Positions 34,581 to 45,057 of a DNA stretch of 64,000 nt are shown here, in pieces. The notes under the pieces were generated by a model, which ran no database searches, was not told the DNA's origin, and saw only the letters and a program-made list of their open reading frames with translations. How positions within the stretch are numbered: the first letter of the stretch is position 1; each line of letters starts with the position of its first letter. This DNA comes from Rutidosis leptorrhynchoides (lineage: Eukaryota; Streptophyta; Magnoliopsida; Asterales; Asteraceae): contig NC_092338.1 in NCBI RefSeq assembly GCF_046630445.1, positions 149,096,501-149,160,500 of the forward strand. Reading direction: 5' to 3'. The position numbers and the translations under genes were made by a program.

Positions 34581-35267
34581 TTATTCAGAACTATCAGAAA
34601 CTTCTTCCCATTTGGTTCTCTCTGCCAATTGTTTGTGTGCACATGGTCCGACAGACATTCTGGCAGTGTATTTTATTTTTAGTTGGGGTTTTGAGGTACC
34701 CGTTGCCTCAGTGGGTTTAATACAATAAGGGTGGTTACGGATCGAATGGTCCTGTTCTTTTTTAATAATTAAGGACATTTTATTATTGTGGTTGTTTTTA
34801 TTATCTATAGCAAGTTGGAATTTCTCCTTAGTGATCTCTTTTATTTCATTAGCGAAATCCTCCTCCTTACTGATCTCGTCTGATGACGAACTGTCTGAGT
34901 CATGTGCAGGAGAATATGACGACGAACTGCAAGAATATGTACCGGTGGTCATGAACCGAAATCTGCCAGGCGTAATCGGCACAACCCGCCCGTCGGCGGT
35001 ATATCTGGACCAATGTCCATATTTGTTTAAAAATGGACGATCCTCTTTTACTCCAGGGATCATGGGTCCATGCCAACGATACTGTGGCTCCGGAAAACTA
35101 AAGCTGGGTGGAGCTGGAACCTCCTCTGGGTTTACCGGGAGTTGAGATTCTCCGGCTAACACAATTTCTTCTTTAATAGGTATTTGAACGCCCTTTTCAG
35201 TTGTGGATAGAATAGATTCAGTGTCCGATTCCGAGTCGTACAAAATGATAGGATTAGAAGAAGTCAT
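34581..35267 (-). CDS. Element C ORF0, pre-gag ORF (228 aa), intact
   Basis: Lies between primer-binding site and gag as in B and E. The N-terminal 60 residues are acidic and Ser-rich (DSESDTESILS). One copy of the ORF0 motif spans about 63-98 (YRWHGPMIPGVKEDRPFLNK, YGHWSRYTADGRVVPI) and aligns with motif copy 2 of B through YR[FW]xGxxIPGVxxxR[AP]F and GHxxRxTAxxRVV. An acidic Ser block (118-138) and a Lys-rich region follow. No clear C-terminal coil, unlike B, E and D. ORF0 is intact in this young copy although gag-pol has a stop. Function unknown. Confidence 0.78.
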   Translation of the reverse strand: MTSSNPIILYDSESDTESILSTTEKGVQIPIKEEIVLAGESQLPVNPEEVPAPPSFSFPEPQYRWHGPMIPGVKEDRPFLNKYGHWSRYTADGRVVPITPGRFRFMTTGTYSCSSSSYSPAHDSDSSSSDEISKEEDFANEIKEITKEKFQLAIDNKNNHNNKMSLIIKKEQDHSIRNHPYCIKPTEATGTSKPQLKIKYTARMSVGPCAHKQLAERTKWEEVSDSSE

Positions 35268-35448
35268 CTATCACATAATTGAAACAACAATTACGTTAGC
35301 ATATAAATATATCACATATAATGTTTTTGACCAAATAATAAGCAAAAATCAGGAAAAACAGATATGGTCATAGTCCAGACTCACTAATGCATCCTAACAA
35401 TTACCAGTTAAACACAATAATGTAATTTCTGGTTCCCTATGACCTCAA

Positions 35449-35460
35449 GCTCGGATACCA
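35449..35460 (-). promoter_or_regulatory. Element C primer-binding site, tRNA-Met type with one mismatch
   Basis: TGGTATCCGAGC on the minus strand; B, D and E have TGGTATCAGAGC. Confidence 0.85.
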
Positions 35461-36018
35461 ACTGTAACGACCCGTCAAAATCGCTATTGACGCGGCACGT
35501 TAATCATTGATTCTACAGTGAGGTTTTGACCTCTATATGATACGTTTTGATAAAATATTGCATTCATTAAAATAAGTGACTTTCTAAACATAGAAAGTTA
35601 TAAACATGTGGGCAAGTGCTTAGGTATAAGCAAAACCCCGAAATACATAAGTCTTTAATTTACAGGTTGACATCACAGTCCAATTATTTATTACACAACG
35701 CAGTTTTATTTTGAATGCAATAAACTTTGTACAAAGCATGAGAGACTCCATGCAGGCAACAAGCACATCACAGCGGAAGCATTCTAAGGACCTGAGAATA
35801 AAACATGCTAAAAAGTCAACACGAATGTTGGTGAGTTATAGGTTTAATTGCTCGAGTCATAAACATATATAAAGATAGACCACAAGGTTTCATCAAAAGT
35901 TTATCAATAGATTCTACGTAACAGAGCACCCTGGTAACTAAACTTAACACTATAGTGATAATTACCCCATTCGTTTTAATACGCGCAAACCAACGTGTCT
36001 TAAACTCAAATAACATAC

Positions 36019-36139
36019 GTCCGTTAAAAGGCTAGCGCTCTAGCTCGGACGGGGATGTCAAGCCCTATGGATCCATATACAATTATTCGCGCCCACCAGT
36101 CCATATCCTATGTACTGGCAGCTACTAGTTACCAAAGCT
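36019..36139 (-). promoter_or_regulatory. Predicted structured leader RNA module, element C 5' LTR
   Basis: Identical in all stems to the copy at 28800-28920. Confidence 0.62.
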
Positions 36140-36555
36140 AAGGGATTTTCGGTTTAACTCAGTGTAGAATTTTGTATGTACTTGTGTCTTATTGCGTTTA
36201 AAATAAACTGCATGTATTCTCAGCCCAAAAATATTTAAAGTATTTAAAAAGGGAGACTATAACTCACAGTTCAATATTGAGACTCAATATTGTTGGCAAA
36301 TTGCGTAGACGTAATGATGGTAGACGACTGTATGGTTGGCCTTGGATTCAAGAACAATACCCCGAACAATACCCAATATTTCCTTAGCTTAAAGCGGTTT
36401 GAAACCCGAATTAAAAACACCCTCGTATATACCTTATTATTATTAAACTTAAATTTAAAATTATAATTATAATATAAATATAAATATTAAGAGAAATATG
36501 AAAAACTTCGTCGAACAAACTGCGTATTTATATTACTTTTCGATTTACTGTAGCT

Positions 36556-36605
36556 CATGCGATCGCATGAGTTTTCAGTGTTTTTGCCATGTGATCGCAT
36601 GGCCG
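36556..36605 (-). promoter_or_regulatory. Palindrome pair in the element C 5' LTR promoter
   Basis: Same pair as at 29335-29384, but one arm has changed to CCATGTGATCGCATGG, a CG-to-TG substitution that breaks the symmetry. Confidence 0.6.
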
Positions 36606-37173
36606 CCTTTTCTGTTTTTGTTTGCTAGTTCGTTGACATCAAATAGTATTTACTGTAGCAAATAGTGTTACTGTAGCAAATAGTGTTTTACTGTAGCAAA
36701 TAGTGTTTACTGTAGCAAATAGTGTTTACTGTAGCAAATAGTGTTTACTGTAGCAAATAGTGTTTGACTTTGCTACAGTAACTTTGCTACAGTAAAACAC
36801 TATTTTAAAATGTATTTTTAACAAATAACGAGACGATGATTTATAGAAGTAAATGACCAAAATACTCGAAAGTTTAAGATATACTATGAGTGGTATAGTT
36901 TATGGATAACTTAAGGCTATATCTTGACAAAGGTACGTGTCACGAAACGTAAAATGCAAGTTTTCTCTGCGTACGAAAGGACATTCGAAAAACCAGAACC
37001 GGGACATAAGTCGAGTGATGACGTACGACTTATCGGAACAAAAATTACAAGTCAACTATGCACGTAAATTTAATATAATATATAATTAATTATTTAAATT
37101 ATATATATTATATTAATATTTAATTATGTCGACGAGCTAAATTACAAAGCATATGTGAGCTGTCCCTGGTCCT

Positions 37174-37249
37174 CATGCGAGTCGCATGGCCAGAAGGCCA
37201 TTTCCATGCGAGTCGCATGACTCCAGATTTCAGGCCACATCTATAAATT
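37174..37249 (+). promoter_or_regulatory. D' LTR promoter: CATGCGAGTCGCATG pair and TATA box
   Basis: CATGCGAGTCGCATG at 37174-37188 and again at 37205-37219, separated by GCCAGAAGGCCATTTC. CTATAAATTT is at 37241-37250. The flanks match the Tekay motif (CATGCGA) and the GAGTC centre matches the Athila motif. Confidence 0.65.
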
Positions 37250-37312
37250 TCAGTGTTTTCGCTCGATTTAAATCACACACATACACAAATATATATATAC
37301 TCCGTAATATTA

Positions 37313-37316
37313 TTTA

Positions 37317-37370
<54 letters not shown>

Positions 37371-37372
37371 AA
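37313..37372. repeat. (TTA)n microsatellite
   Basis: About 20 TTA/ATT triplets inside the D' LTR just after the TATA box. Confidence 0.95.
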
Positions 37373-37639
37373 GATTATTATTAATCTTATTATTTTTTTA
37401 TTATTATTAGTGTTATTATTTTTGCGATACAAAAATAATAATGTACAAAAAATATTACGACGGAGTGCTGTCCAAGTAATTTTCAAAATGAGTTTTCGAG
37501 CAAGCTAGAGCTAAGGAAATTATGGGTTATTGCCAAGGAGGTTATGGGTAATGTTCGGGGGTATTTTTTTGTGAATCAAACCTCGTGTTTATCATCTCCG
37601 ATGTGTCTACGTGCTTTCCTACAATATTGTATATCAATA

Positions 37640-38080
37640 TTTAACCGTGAGTTTCATGAGATCCCTTTTACTCTCTACGTTTTTGGGCTGAGAATACATG
37701 CAAATGTTTTATTAACCGATATACAATATTTATATGTGTGAGTTTCATTGATCCCTTTTTATACATATTTTTGGACTGAGAATACATGCGCTGTTTTATG
37801 AAATGAATACAAAAACTAAAACTGATTTGTGTGAGTTTCATATGATCCCTTTTACTCAATATATTTTTGGGCTGAGAATACATGCGACTGTTTATAAATA
37901 CTGAAAATACTAGATTTATATGCGTGAGTTTCATTTGCTCCCTTTTACTCTTTATGTTTTTGGGCTGAGAATACATGCAAATGATTTAATAACTGTTTTA
38001 CAATATCTATATGCGTGAGTTTCATTTGCTCCATTTTTAAATGATTTTTCAATATATATTTTTGGGCTGAGAATACATGC
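37640..38080 (+). repeat. Five tandem copies of a ~95-bp unit carrying CTGAGAATACATGC
   Basis: GGGCTGAGAATACATGC (or GGACTG...) starts at 37685, 37773, 37869, 37962 and 38064, spacing 88-102 bp. Each is preceded by TGAGTTTCAT...TCCCTTTTA. The other LTRs have one copy. Confidence 0.85.
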
Positions 38081-38149
38081 ACTTTATTTAAAACACAATG
38101 GATACAAGTACATACTAAATTCTACACTGAGTTTGAACCGAAAATCCCT

Positions 38150-38277
38150 TAGCTTTGGTAACTGTTAACTGCCAGTTATAAGAACTGGTGGGCGCGAGTA
38201 GTAGTATATGGATCCATAGGGCTTGATATCCCCGTCCGAGCTAGAGCGCTAGCCTTTTAACGGACCTTTTAACGGAC
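38150..38277 (+). promoter_or_regulatory. Predicted structured leader RNA module, D' LTR
   Basis: CCAGTT/AACTGG (38172-38177 with 38183-38188), TATGGATCCATA, GTCCG/CGGAC (38234-38238 with 38261-38265), inner GCTAG/CTAGC. The 3' strand of the outer stem is duplicated (CTTTTAACGGAC twice), so two alternative pairings are possible. Confidence 0.62.
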
Positions 38278-38923
38278 GTATGCTATTTGAGAAGCGTACA
38301 CGTTGGTTTGCGTGTATTATTAAGATGATTATACAAAGGGTACAAATTATATATACGTTAAAGTTTAGTTACCAGGGTGCTCAATTTTGTAGAACCGATT
38401 GATAAACGTTTCGAATGAAACAACTGAAATCTTGTGATCCACCTTTTATGTAAAACCTATTGATAAACGTTTTGAATAAAACAACTGAACTTTTGTAATC
38501 CACATTGATATACGGATTATGTGTAATATTAAAACTATGAACTCACCAACCTTTGTGTTGACACTTGAAGCATGTTTATTCTCAGGTTTCTAGAAGTCTT
38601 CCGCTGTTTGCTTATACGTGATACAAGATATGTGCTTGGAGTCATACATGCTATATACAAGAAACTTGCATTCACCAAACCATTACCATGTATCTTATTT
38701 TGACTGTATTGTCAACAGATGTATTATTGTAAACCATTTAAATGGTGATTGTCTATACGTAGGAATCATCAGATGTTAAAAACCTGGAATTTATATATTC
38801 ATTTATGAAATACCTTTTCAAACGAATACAATGTTACAAAATGTATCACATAGAGGTCAAATACCTCGCAATGAAATCAATGAATGACGTGTTCGTCCAT
38901 ATGGATTTGGAGCGATCGTCACA

Positions 38924-39584
38924 ACCACCCCGAGGTAGAGCCTTCAATGTTAATGCAAGGGATGCACGCGATAACCCCGACTTGGTGACAGGTATATTCA
39001 CAATCAACAATCTTTTAGCTTCTGTCTTGTTTGATACTGGTGCGGATAGAAGTTATGTATGTAGACATTTTTGTGATAAGATTAATTGGTCATTAGTCCC
39101 GTTAAAAGAAAGTATGCTTGTCGAGGTCGCAAATGGAAAACTTGAAAAGGTTGACCATATTAGTCGTGGAGCTATTATCAACATAGCTGGTGCAGATTTC
39201 GAAATTGATTTGATACCTATCAAACTGGGAAGCTTTAACGTGATCGTTTGTATGGATTGGTTGAGCAAGATAAAGGCCGATATTATCTGTGGAGATAAAG
39301 CACTTCGCATACCACAAGGAGATGGCGAACCACTGGTTATCTATAGAGAGAGATGTACCTCGAAGTTGAACCTCATTAGTTGCGTGAAAGCACAAAAGAT
39401 TATGAAGAAGGGACGTTTTGCTGTCCTAGCACATGTGAAAGCGGTAGAAACTGAGGTGAAGAGCGTGAATGACGTTCAAATTGTGAACGAATTTTTTGAT
39501 GTCTTCCCAGAGGAATTGCCTGGATTGCCGCCGCAGAGAGCCGTAGAGTTTCAGATTGATTTAGTGCCAGGAGCAGCACCTGTA
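38924..39584 (+). pseudogene. pol: Element B protease region fragment
   Basis: Resumes B coding sequence at the knuckle-protease linker ([20 protein letters not shown]). It includes the aspartic protease active site [10 protein letters not shown], the second strand region LGSFNVIVCMDWLSK (relatives have GMDWLSK, so Cys replaces the flap-proximal Gly) and the protease-RT linker [20 protein letters not shown]. It is cut at APV by the solo LTR; CTGTA at 39580-39584 is the left target duplication. Same family as element E. Confidence 0.88.
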
Positions 39585-42284
39585 TGTAATGACCCAGAAT
39601 TTTCCGACCAAATTATACTTATGAGATTAATATTTACATAAATTAAACCATACCAACATGATAAGCAATCCAAATTGTTGAGACTAGTGTTTTTGAAAAG
39701 AGTTTTACACAACGTTTGACCGTCCAATATGACCGATGATATCACGAACTATATAACATACGATAATTATACATTTGTGTATATATATATATGTATTTAT
39801 ATATATTTAACATGATCTAAGGATGGTTTAACATCTCATTGTGTACTAATGACAATGAGTTATAAGTATATTTTGAAACTACTAACTTAAGTTTTCAAAA
39901 CGATAACTATACGTAACATTCTTTGATATATATACTTATAATCTATAATGCTTATACATGTATCGTATATATAATGTATTTAATCACTTTTAAGGACTTA
40001 AATACATAAAAAAATATAAGTATATTCACAAAATATAGCTATATTTGAATTCTCGTTCCGTTTCCTCAAGATTTCTATACTTATATCTAGGCTATATGTA
40101 CCCGTATCATACCCAGCTTCTATACGTATTTACTATTGGTATATACACATCAAATCAACATCCTAATCAACATTATTACTGCCCTAGATATGATGTAACT
40201 AGAATTTGTCAAGTAGTATGAATTATTAGTAAGAAAACAAAATTAGGAATCCCTTTCTTTCTTTATAAACTAAAAACGTTTTTATAAATGAACACCATTT
40301 CTTCACTCCATTTTCTCATATCTACACCCTCATTTCTCTCTCAAAATACTCCTAACTTCATACTTGATCATCTCCAAGCATTTTCCCCATCATTTAGCTT
40401 CAATTACAAGCCTTAAACACCATAAGAAAACTCTTTCAAGAACATATCAAAATAACCACCCATTTGAAGAAGTTTACTTCCAACCTTTTGATCTAACTCT
40501 ACCACTCTTTGATTTTAAGATTATTTCTTATCTTTTGCAGTAACTTTGTCCAAGTAACTTGAGGTAGTAACCTTGTTCATAATCTTATTCAATTCATATT
40601 CATATAGCTATCTTATTTTGTGGTATAAAATTTTAACAACAAGAACATAGTTTGAATGATTTCAAACTTGTTCGCAAACTAAATAGATCCTTCTAACTTG
40701 ACTTTTAAAACACTTCAAGACCTGTAATATATCATAATGATATGCTAACTTAACAAGATATAACTTGGTTTTACAAAGAACATCTTAAAAACTGAATCTA
40801 CGTCGTCGGAGTGCAACCGGGGGCTGTTTTGGGTAGGATAATTAAAAACCATCTTGAACTTTGAATTGGAAGTTCATGTTCTAGAAAAATGGTATTTCTT
40901 ATGAATATGTTAACACATAAAAATTTCATGGTTTAACTCAAAGTGTAAGTATTTTTAGAAAAATGATCATTAAATGTTGTTTTTATGATGGAAAATGATC
41001 ACTTTCATAAGTTTCACCAAAGTTTGACCTATAACCTATGATTTTGAATACAAACTAAGGTATTTTCAGTTCATATTCTTAAAATTTGACTCGATCCAAG
41101 GAAGTGGCAAGTTGAACCAACAAAAACGGAGTTGTAATGAAGAAACTACGACTAAAACAAGATTGGGTATCCGAAGCTAGTTTAGCTACGAAAATATTTG
41201 GAGAAAAAGTAAATTAATCATATATTTTCTAATTAATATGATATTTTATATATAATTACTTATGATTTGATTTTATATATTTCAGGACCACCCGTAAACA
41301 ACACGAGAAGATTAATCATAAGACCTCATGATTGTACGCAACACGTCATTTAACAACACGGTACTTTATGTACGCAACACGTCATTTGACAACATGGTAC
41401 CATGGGTCGAGATTAATTCTGATCAATACGAATACGATGGGGTCTTTATTTATTTTATTTAAGCAACTAATTGTGGACCACTAACATCAGACTGCTAACT
41501 ACGGACTAAGAAAATATTAAAAGTATTAAAAGTATATATATATGTAACAATTACTTAAAAAGAAAATATGTTAATATATTATATATATGGTTAGGTTCGT
41601 GATATCTATCGGAGACCAAGTCGAATTAAATACCTTCAAGGCAAAAGTGAGTTTCATTTGCTCCCTTTTTAATTGCTTTTGCAATATATATTTTTGGGCT
41701 GAGAATACATGCGCTGATTTTATAAATGTTTACAAAATAGACACAAGTACTTAAAAATATATTCTACGTTGAGTTGTACCACTGGCATATTTCCCTGTAG
41801 CTTGGTAACTACTATTTACATGGGTATTGTAAACGCGAATCTTGTTGATAGATCTATCGGGCCTGACAACCCCAACCGGACTGGACGACCAGTATTCAAC
41901 GGTTGCACAGTACTTCGTTTCGGTGACTACACTTGGTACGGTGTATTAAGATTTCATAATAAAGGGAATATGCGACGTTGATTAAATGTTAAGTATGGTT
42001 ACCAAGTGCTCAACCACTTAGAATACTTTACATACACTTGCGAGTGTATTATGTTTATGATAACGGAAATCTTGTGGTCTATTAATATATTAAAATGATT
42101 ATCATGATAAACCTATGAACTCACCAACCTTTTGGTTGACACTTTTAAGCATGTTTATTCTCAGGTACGAATTAAGTCTTCCGCTGTGCATTTGCTCATT
42201 TTAAGGACATTACTTGGAGTCGATCATCGTAATGGGACCAAATGTTGATGACGTCATCCAGGTGGATTAGGACGGGTCCTTTCA
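39585..42284 (+). mobile_element. Solo LTR (2.7 kb) inside element B pol
   Basis: Starts TGTAATGACCCAG, ends GGGTCCTTTCA, flanked by perfect CTGTA repeats (39580-39584, 42285-42289). No internal domain, hence a solo LTR left by LTR-LTR recombination. It belongs to a third LTR family: U3 (39585-41600) is unrelated to the others, but R-U5 has CTGAGAATACATGC (41699-41712), the hairpin module (41798-41905) and GCATGTTTATTCTCAG (42149-42164). Confidence 0.92.
41798..41905 (+). promoter_or_regulatory. Predicted structured leader RNA module, solo LTR (most divergent copy)
   Basis: Hairpin TTTACA/TGTAAA (41815-41820 with 41828-41833), GATAGATCTATC (41847-41858), outer stem CAACCG/CGGTTG (41873-41878 with 41900-41905), inner stem ACTGG/CCAGT (41880-41884 with 41889-41893). 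All four elements have sequences different from B, C and D, yet remain complementary. Confidence 0.7.
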
Positions 42285-45022
42285 CTGTAGCTCGGCAACC
42301 TTATAGACTCGCACCTTCCGAGATGCAAGAATTACAGAGTCAACTACAAGAGATGTTAGACCGAGGATTTATTTAACCAAGTTTCTCGCCTTGGGGCGCA
42401 CCTGTGTTGTTTGTGAAGAAGAAGGATAGATCCTTCCGTATGTGTATCGACTACCGTAAACTCAACAAATTGACTATCAAGAATCGGTATCCTCTTCCAC
42501 GAATTGACGATCTTTTTGATCAACTACAAGGATCGAGCATTTATTCAAAGATCGATTTGCGATCCGAATATCACCAGCTGAGGGTGAAGGAAAGTGACGT
42601 GATGAAAACTGCATTCAGGACCCGTTATGGTCATTATGAGTTTCTCGTGATGACATTCGGTTTGACAAATGCACCTGCCGTGTTCATGGACCTCATGAAT
42701 CGTGTCTGCAAGCCTTACTTGGACAAGTTTGTTATCGTCTTCATAGATGATATCCTCATCTACTCTAAGAGCGAAGAAGAACATGAGCAACACCTCCGAT
42801 TAGTGCTTGAACTCTTAAGACAAGAGCAACTTTACGCCAAATTCACCAAGTGTGAATTTTGGTTGAAGGAAGTATAATTTTTGGGTCATGTTGTAAGCGA
42901 CCAGGGTATCAAAGTTGATCCCGCCAAGATTGAAGCCATCAGCAAGTGGGAGACTCCCACTACTCCGACGCATATTTGCCAATTCCTAGGTCTCGCCGGT
43001 TATTACCAAAGATTCATCGAAGGATTTTCTCTGATTGCGCGTCCTTTGACCGCACTGACTCACAAGGGCAAGAAGTTCATTTGGGAACCCGCACACGAAT
43101 CAGCATTTCAAACTTTGAAGAAGAAGTTAACCACTGCACCTATCCTATCACTTCCTGAAGGCATTGACGACTTTGTTGTTTATTGTGATGCATCGAAGAT
43201 TGGTTTTGGTTGTGTACTGATGCAACGATCAAAGGTTATTGCCTATGCCTCCCGCCAATTGAAGATTCACGAGCGGAACTACACTACACATGATCTTGAA
43301 CTTGGAGCCGTTGTCTTTGCGCTTAAATTGTGGAGACACTATTTGTATGGAACTAAGAGCACTATCTTCACCGATCACAAGAGTCTCCAGCACATCTTTG
43401 ATCAGAAGCAACTGAATATGAGACAACGTCGATGGATCGAGACGCTCAACGACTATGATTGTGAACTCCGTTATCACCCTGGCAAGGCCAATGTTGTAGC
43501 TGACGCTTTAAGCCGAAAGGAGAGGACGGCACCTCTTCGTGTTAGGGCTCTGAACATCACCATCCATTCGAACCTCAACAGCCAGATCAGAGTAGCCCAA
43601 GATGAGGCTCTCAAGGAGGAGAACATATCTCATGAACATTTGAACATACTTGTCTCTCGATTCGAGGTTAGGGAGTCTGGACTCCGATGTTATGCCGGAA
43701 GAATTTGGTTACCATATTATGGAGATCTACGGAACCTCATACTTGATGAAGCATATAAATCGAGATATTCGATTCACCCCGGTGCGGGCAAGATGTACCA
43801 CGACCTTAAAGAACAGTATTGGTGGCCGAATCTTAAGAAGGACGTTGTGACTTATGTTGATAAGTGTTTGACTTGCTCAAAGGTTAAAGCCGAGCATCAG
43901 AGACCTTCTTGTTTACTCCAACAGCCGGAGATCCCACAATGGAAGTGGGAAAGGATCGCAATGGATTTCATTACCAAGCTGCCGAAGACGGTGGGCGGAT
44001 ACGATACTATTTGGGTTATTGTTGACCGCCTTACCAAATCTGCACACTTCCTAGCGATGAAGGAAACTGATACGATGGAAAGACTTGCTCAATTATACAT
44101 CAAAGAGGTTGTATCTCGTCATGGTGTACCTTTATCGATCATCTTAGATCGCGATCCCCGTTTTGCTTCTAGATTTTGGCGTTCTTTGCAAGAAGCCATG
44201 GGAACTCGTCTCGACATGAGTACTGCGTATCATCCACAGACTGACGGGCAAAGTGAGCGAACGATTCAGACCTTGGAAGACATGCTGCGTGCATGTGTCA
44301 TTGATTTCGGAAAGGCCTGGGAAAGGCATTTGCCACTCGCCGAATTCTCGTACAACAACAGTTATCACTCTAGCATTAATGCTGCACCTTTCGAAGCGTT
44401 GTATGGCCGCAAGTGCCGATCTCCTATTTGTTGGGCCGAAGTAGGCGAAAAGCAAATCACCGGACCCGAGGTAGTCCACGAAACCACGGAGAAGATTGCT
44501 CAGATTCAAACTAGACTTAAGACTGCCCGCGATCGTCAGAAGAGTTATGCCGATCTTAAACGTAAAGACTTTAAATTCAACGTTGGTGATCGTGTAATGT
44601 TAAAGGTTGCACCTTGGAAAGGTGTGATTCGTTTTGGAAAACGTGGAAAGTTAAACACACGATACATTGGTCCTTTCGAAATCTTGGAACGTATTGGACC
44701 CGTTGCATACCGTTTGGATCTACCAGCACAATTAAGCTCAGTTCATCCTACCTTCCATGTGTCAAACTTGAAGAAGTGTCTTGCTGCACCTGAACTTATC
44801 ATACCACTGGAAGAACTTACAATTGATGACAAACTCCACTTTGTGGAGGAACCAGTTGAGATTATGGATCGTGAGATCAAAACTTTGAAACGCAACAAGA
44901 TTCCGATTGTACGAGTACGATGGAATGCCAAACGAGGACCCGAGTTTACTTGGGAGCGAGAGGATCAAATGATGCGGAAGTATCCTCACCTTTTCCCAAC
45001 TCCTCCATCTACCTCAGCTTAA
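42285..45022 (+). pseudogene. pol: Element B pol, RT to integrase, two stops
   Basis: Continues the protease frame after the solo LTR. TAA at 42374-42376 and TAA at 42875-42877 both replace Gln codons (CAA to TAA). Between and after them are RT ([26 protein letters not shown]), RNase H ([15 protein letters not shown]), the integrase zinc-binding region ([14 protein letters not shown]), the catalytic core with [15 protein letters not shown] and [12 protein letters not shown], and a chromodomain-like tail ([17 protein letters not shown]). The stretch after 42878 (about 714 codons) is open to the natural stop at 45020-45022, so integrase is intact in sequence. Confidence 0.92.
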
Positions 45023-45057
45023 ATTTCGGGACGAAATTTTCTTTAACAGGTGGGTAA
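45023..45057 (+). promoter_or_regulatory. Element B polypurine tract and hairpin
   Basis: AAATTTCGGGACGAAATTTT, CTTTAACAGGTGGGTAA, then the LTR. The purine tract (CAGGTGGGTAA) is less pure than in C and D (CGGGGAGGTAC). Confidence 0.8.

Larger units (their letters stand above)
28244..36765 (-). mobile_element. Element C: young Tekay-like retrotransposon, 5' LTR truncated
   Basis: Minus strand: truncated 5' LTR (36765-35463), primer-binding site, ORF0, a 1,497-codon gag-pol frame with one stop, polypurine tract, full 3' LTR (29667-28244). Only about five differences are visible over roughly 1.2 kb shared by the two LTRs outside the variable repeats, so it is younger than its host B. The left flank is CTACG (28239-28243). 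The right flank was lost when the 5' LTR was joined head to head to D'. Confidence 0.92.
35463..36765 (-). repeat. Element C 5' LTR, truncated at its outer end
   Basis: Matches 28244-29667 up to the ACTGTAGC repeats, then stops. The last roughly 120 bp of U3 including TGTGATGACCC, and the target duplication, are absent. Beyond 36765 the same repeat motif continues on the opposite strand (TTTGCTACAGTAA), marking a head-to-head junction with D'. Confidence 0.88.
36766..38923 (+). repeat. D' LTR: D-family LTR with Athila-like promoter segment, 5'-truncated
   Basis: Ends GATCGTCACA at 38923 and is followed by B protease-linker sequence; ACCAC (38924-38928) is the probable right target duplication. 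R-U5 (37660-38923) is nearly identical to the reverse complement of the element D LTR. U3 (36960-37250) instead resembles element A. The TGTGATGACCC start is absent because the 5' end is fused to element C. No internal domain is attached, so it is a solo or remnant LTR. Confidence 0.8.

Noticed and set aside
37668..37976. 102-codon minus-strand ORF with repeated MYSQPKN units
   Set aside because: It is the reverse translation of the ~95-bp tandem units in the D' LTR.
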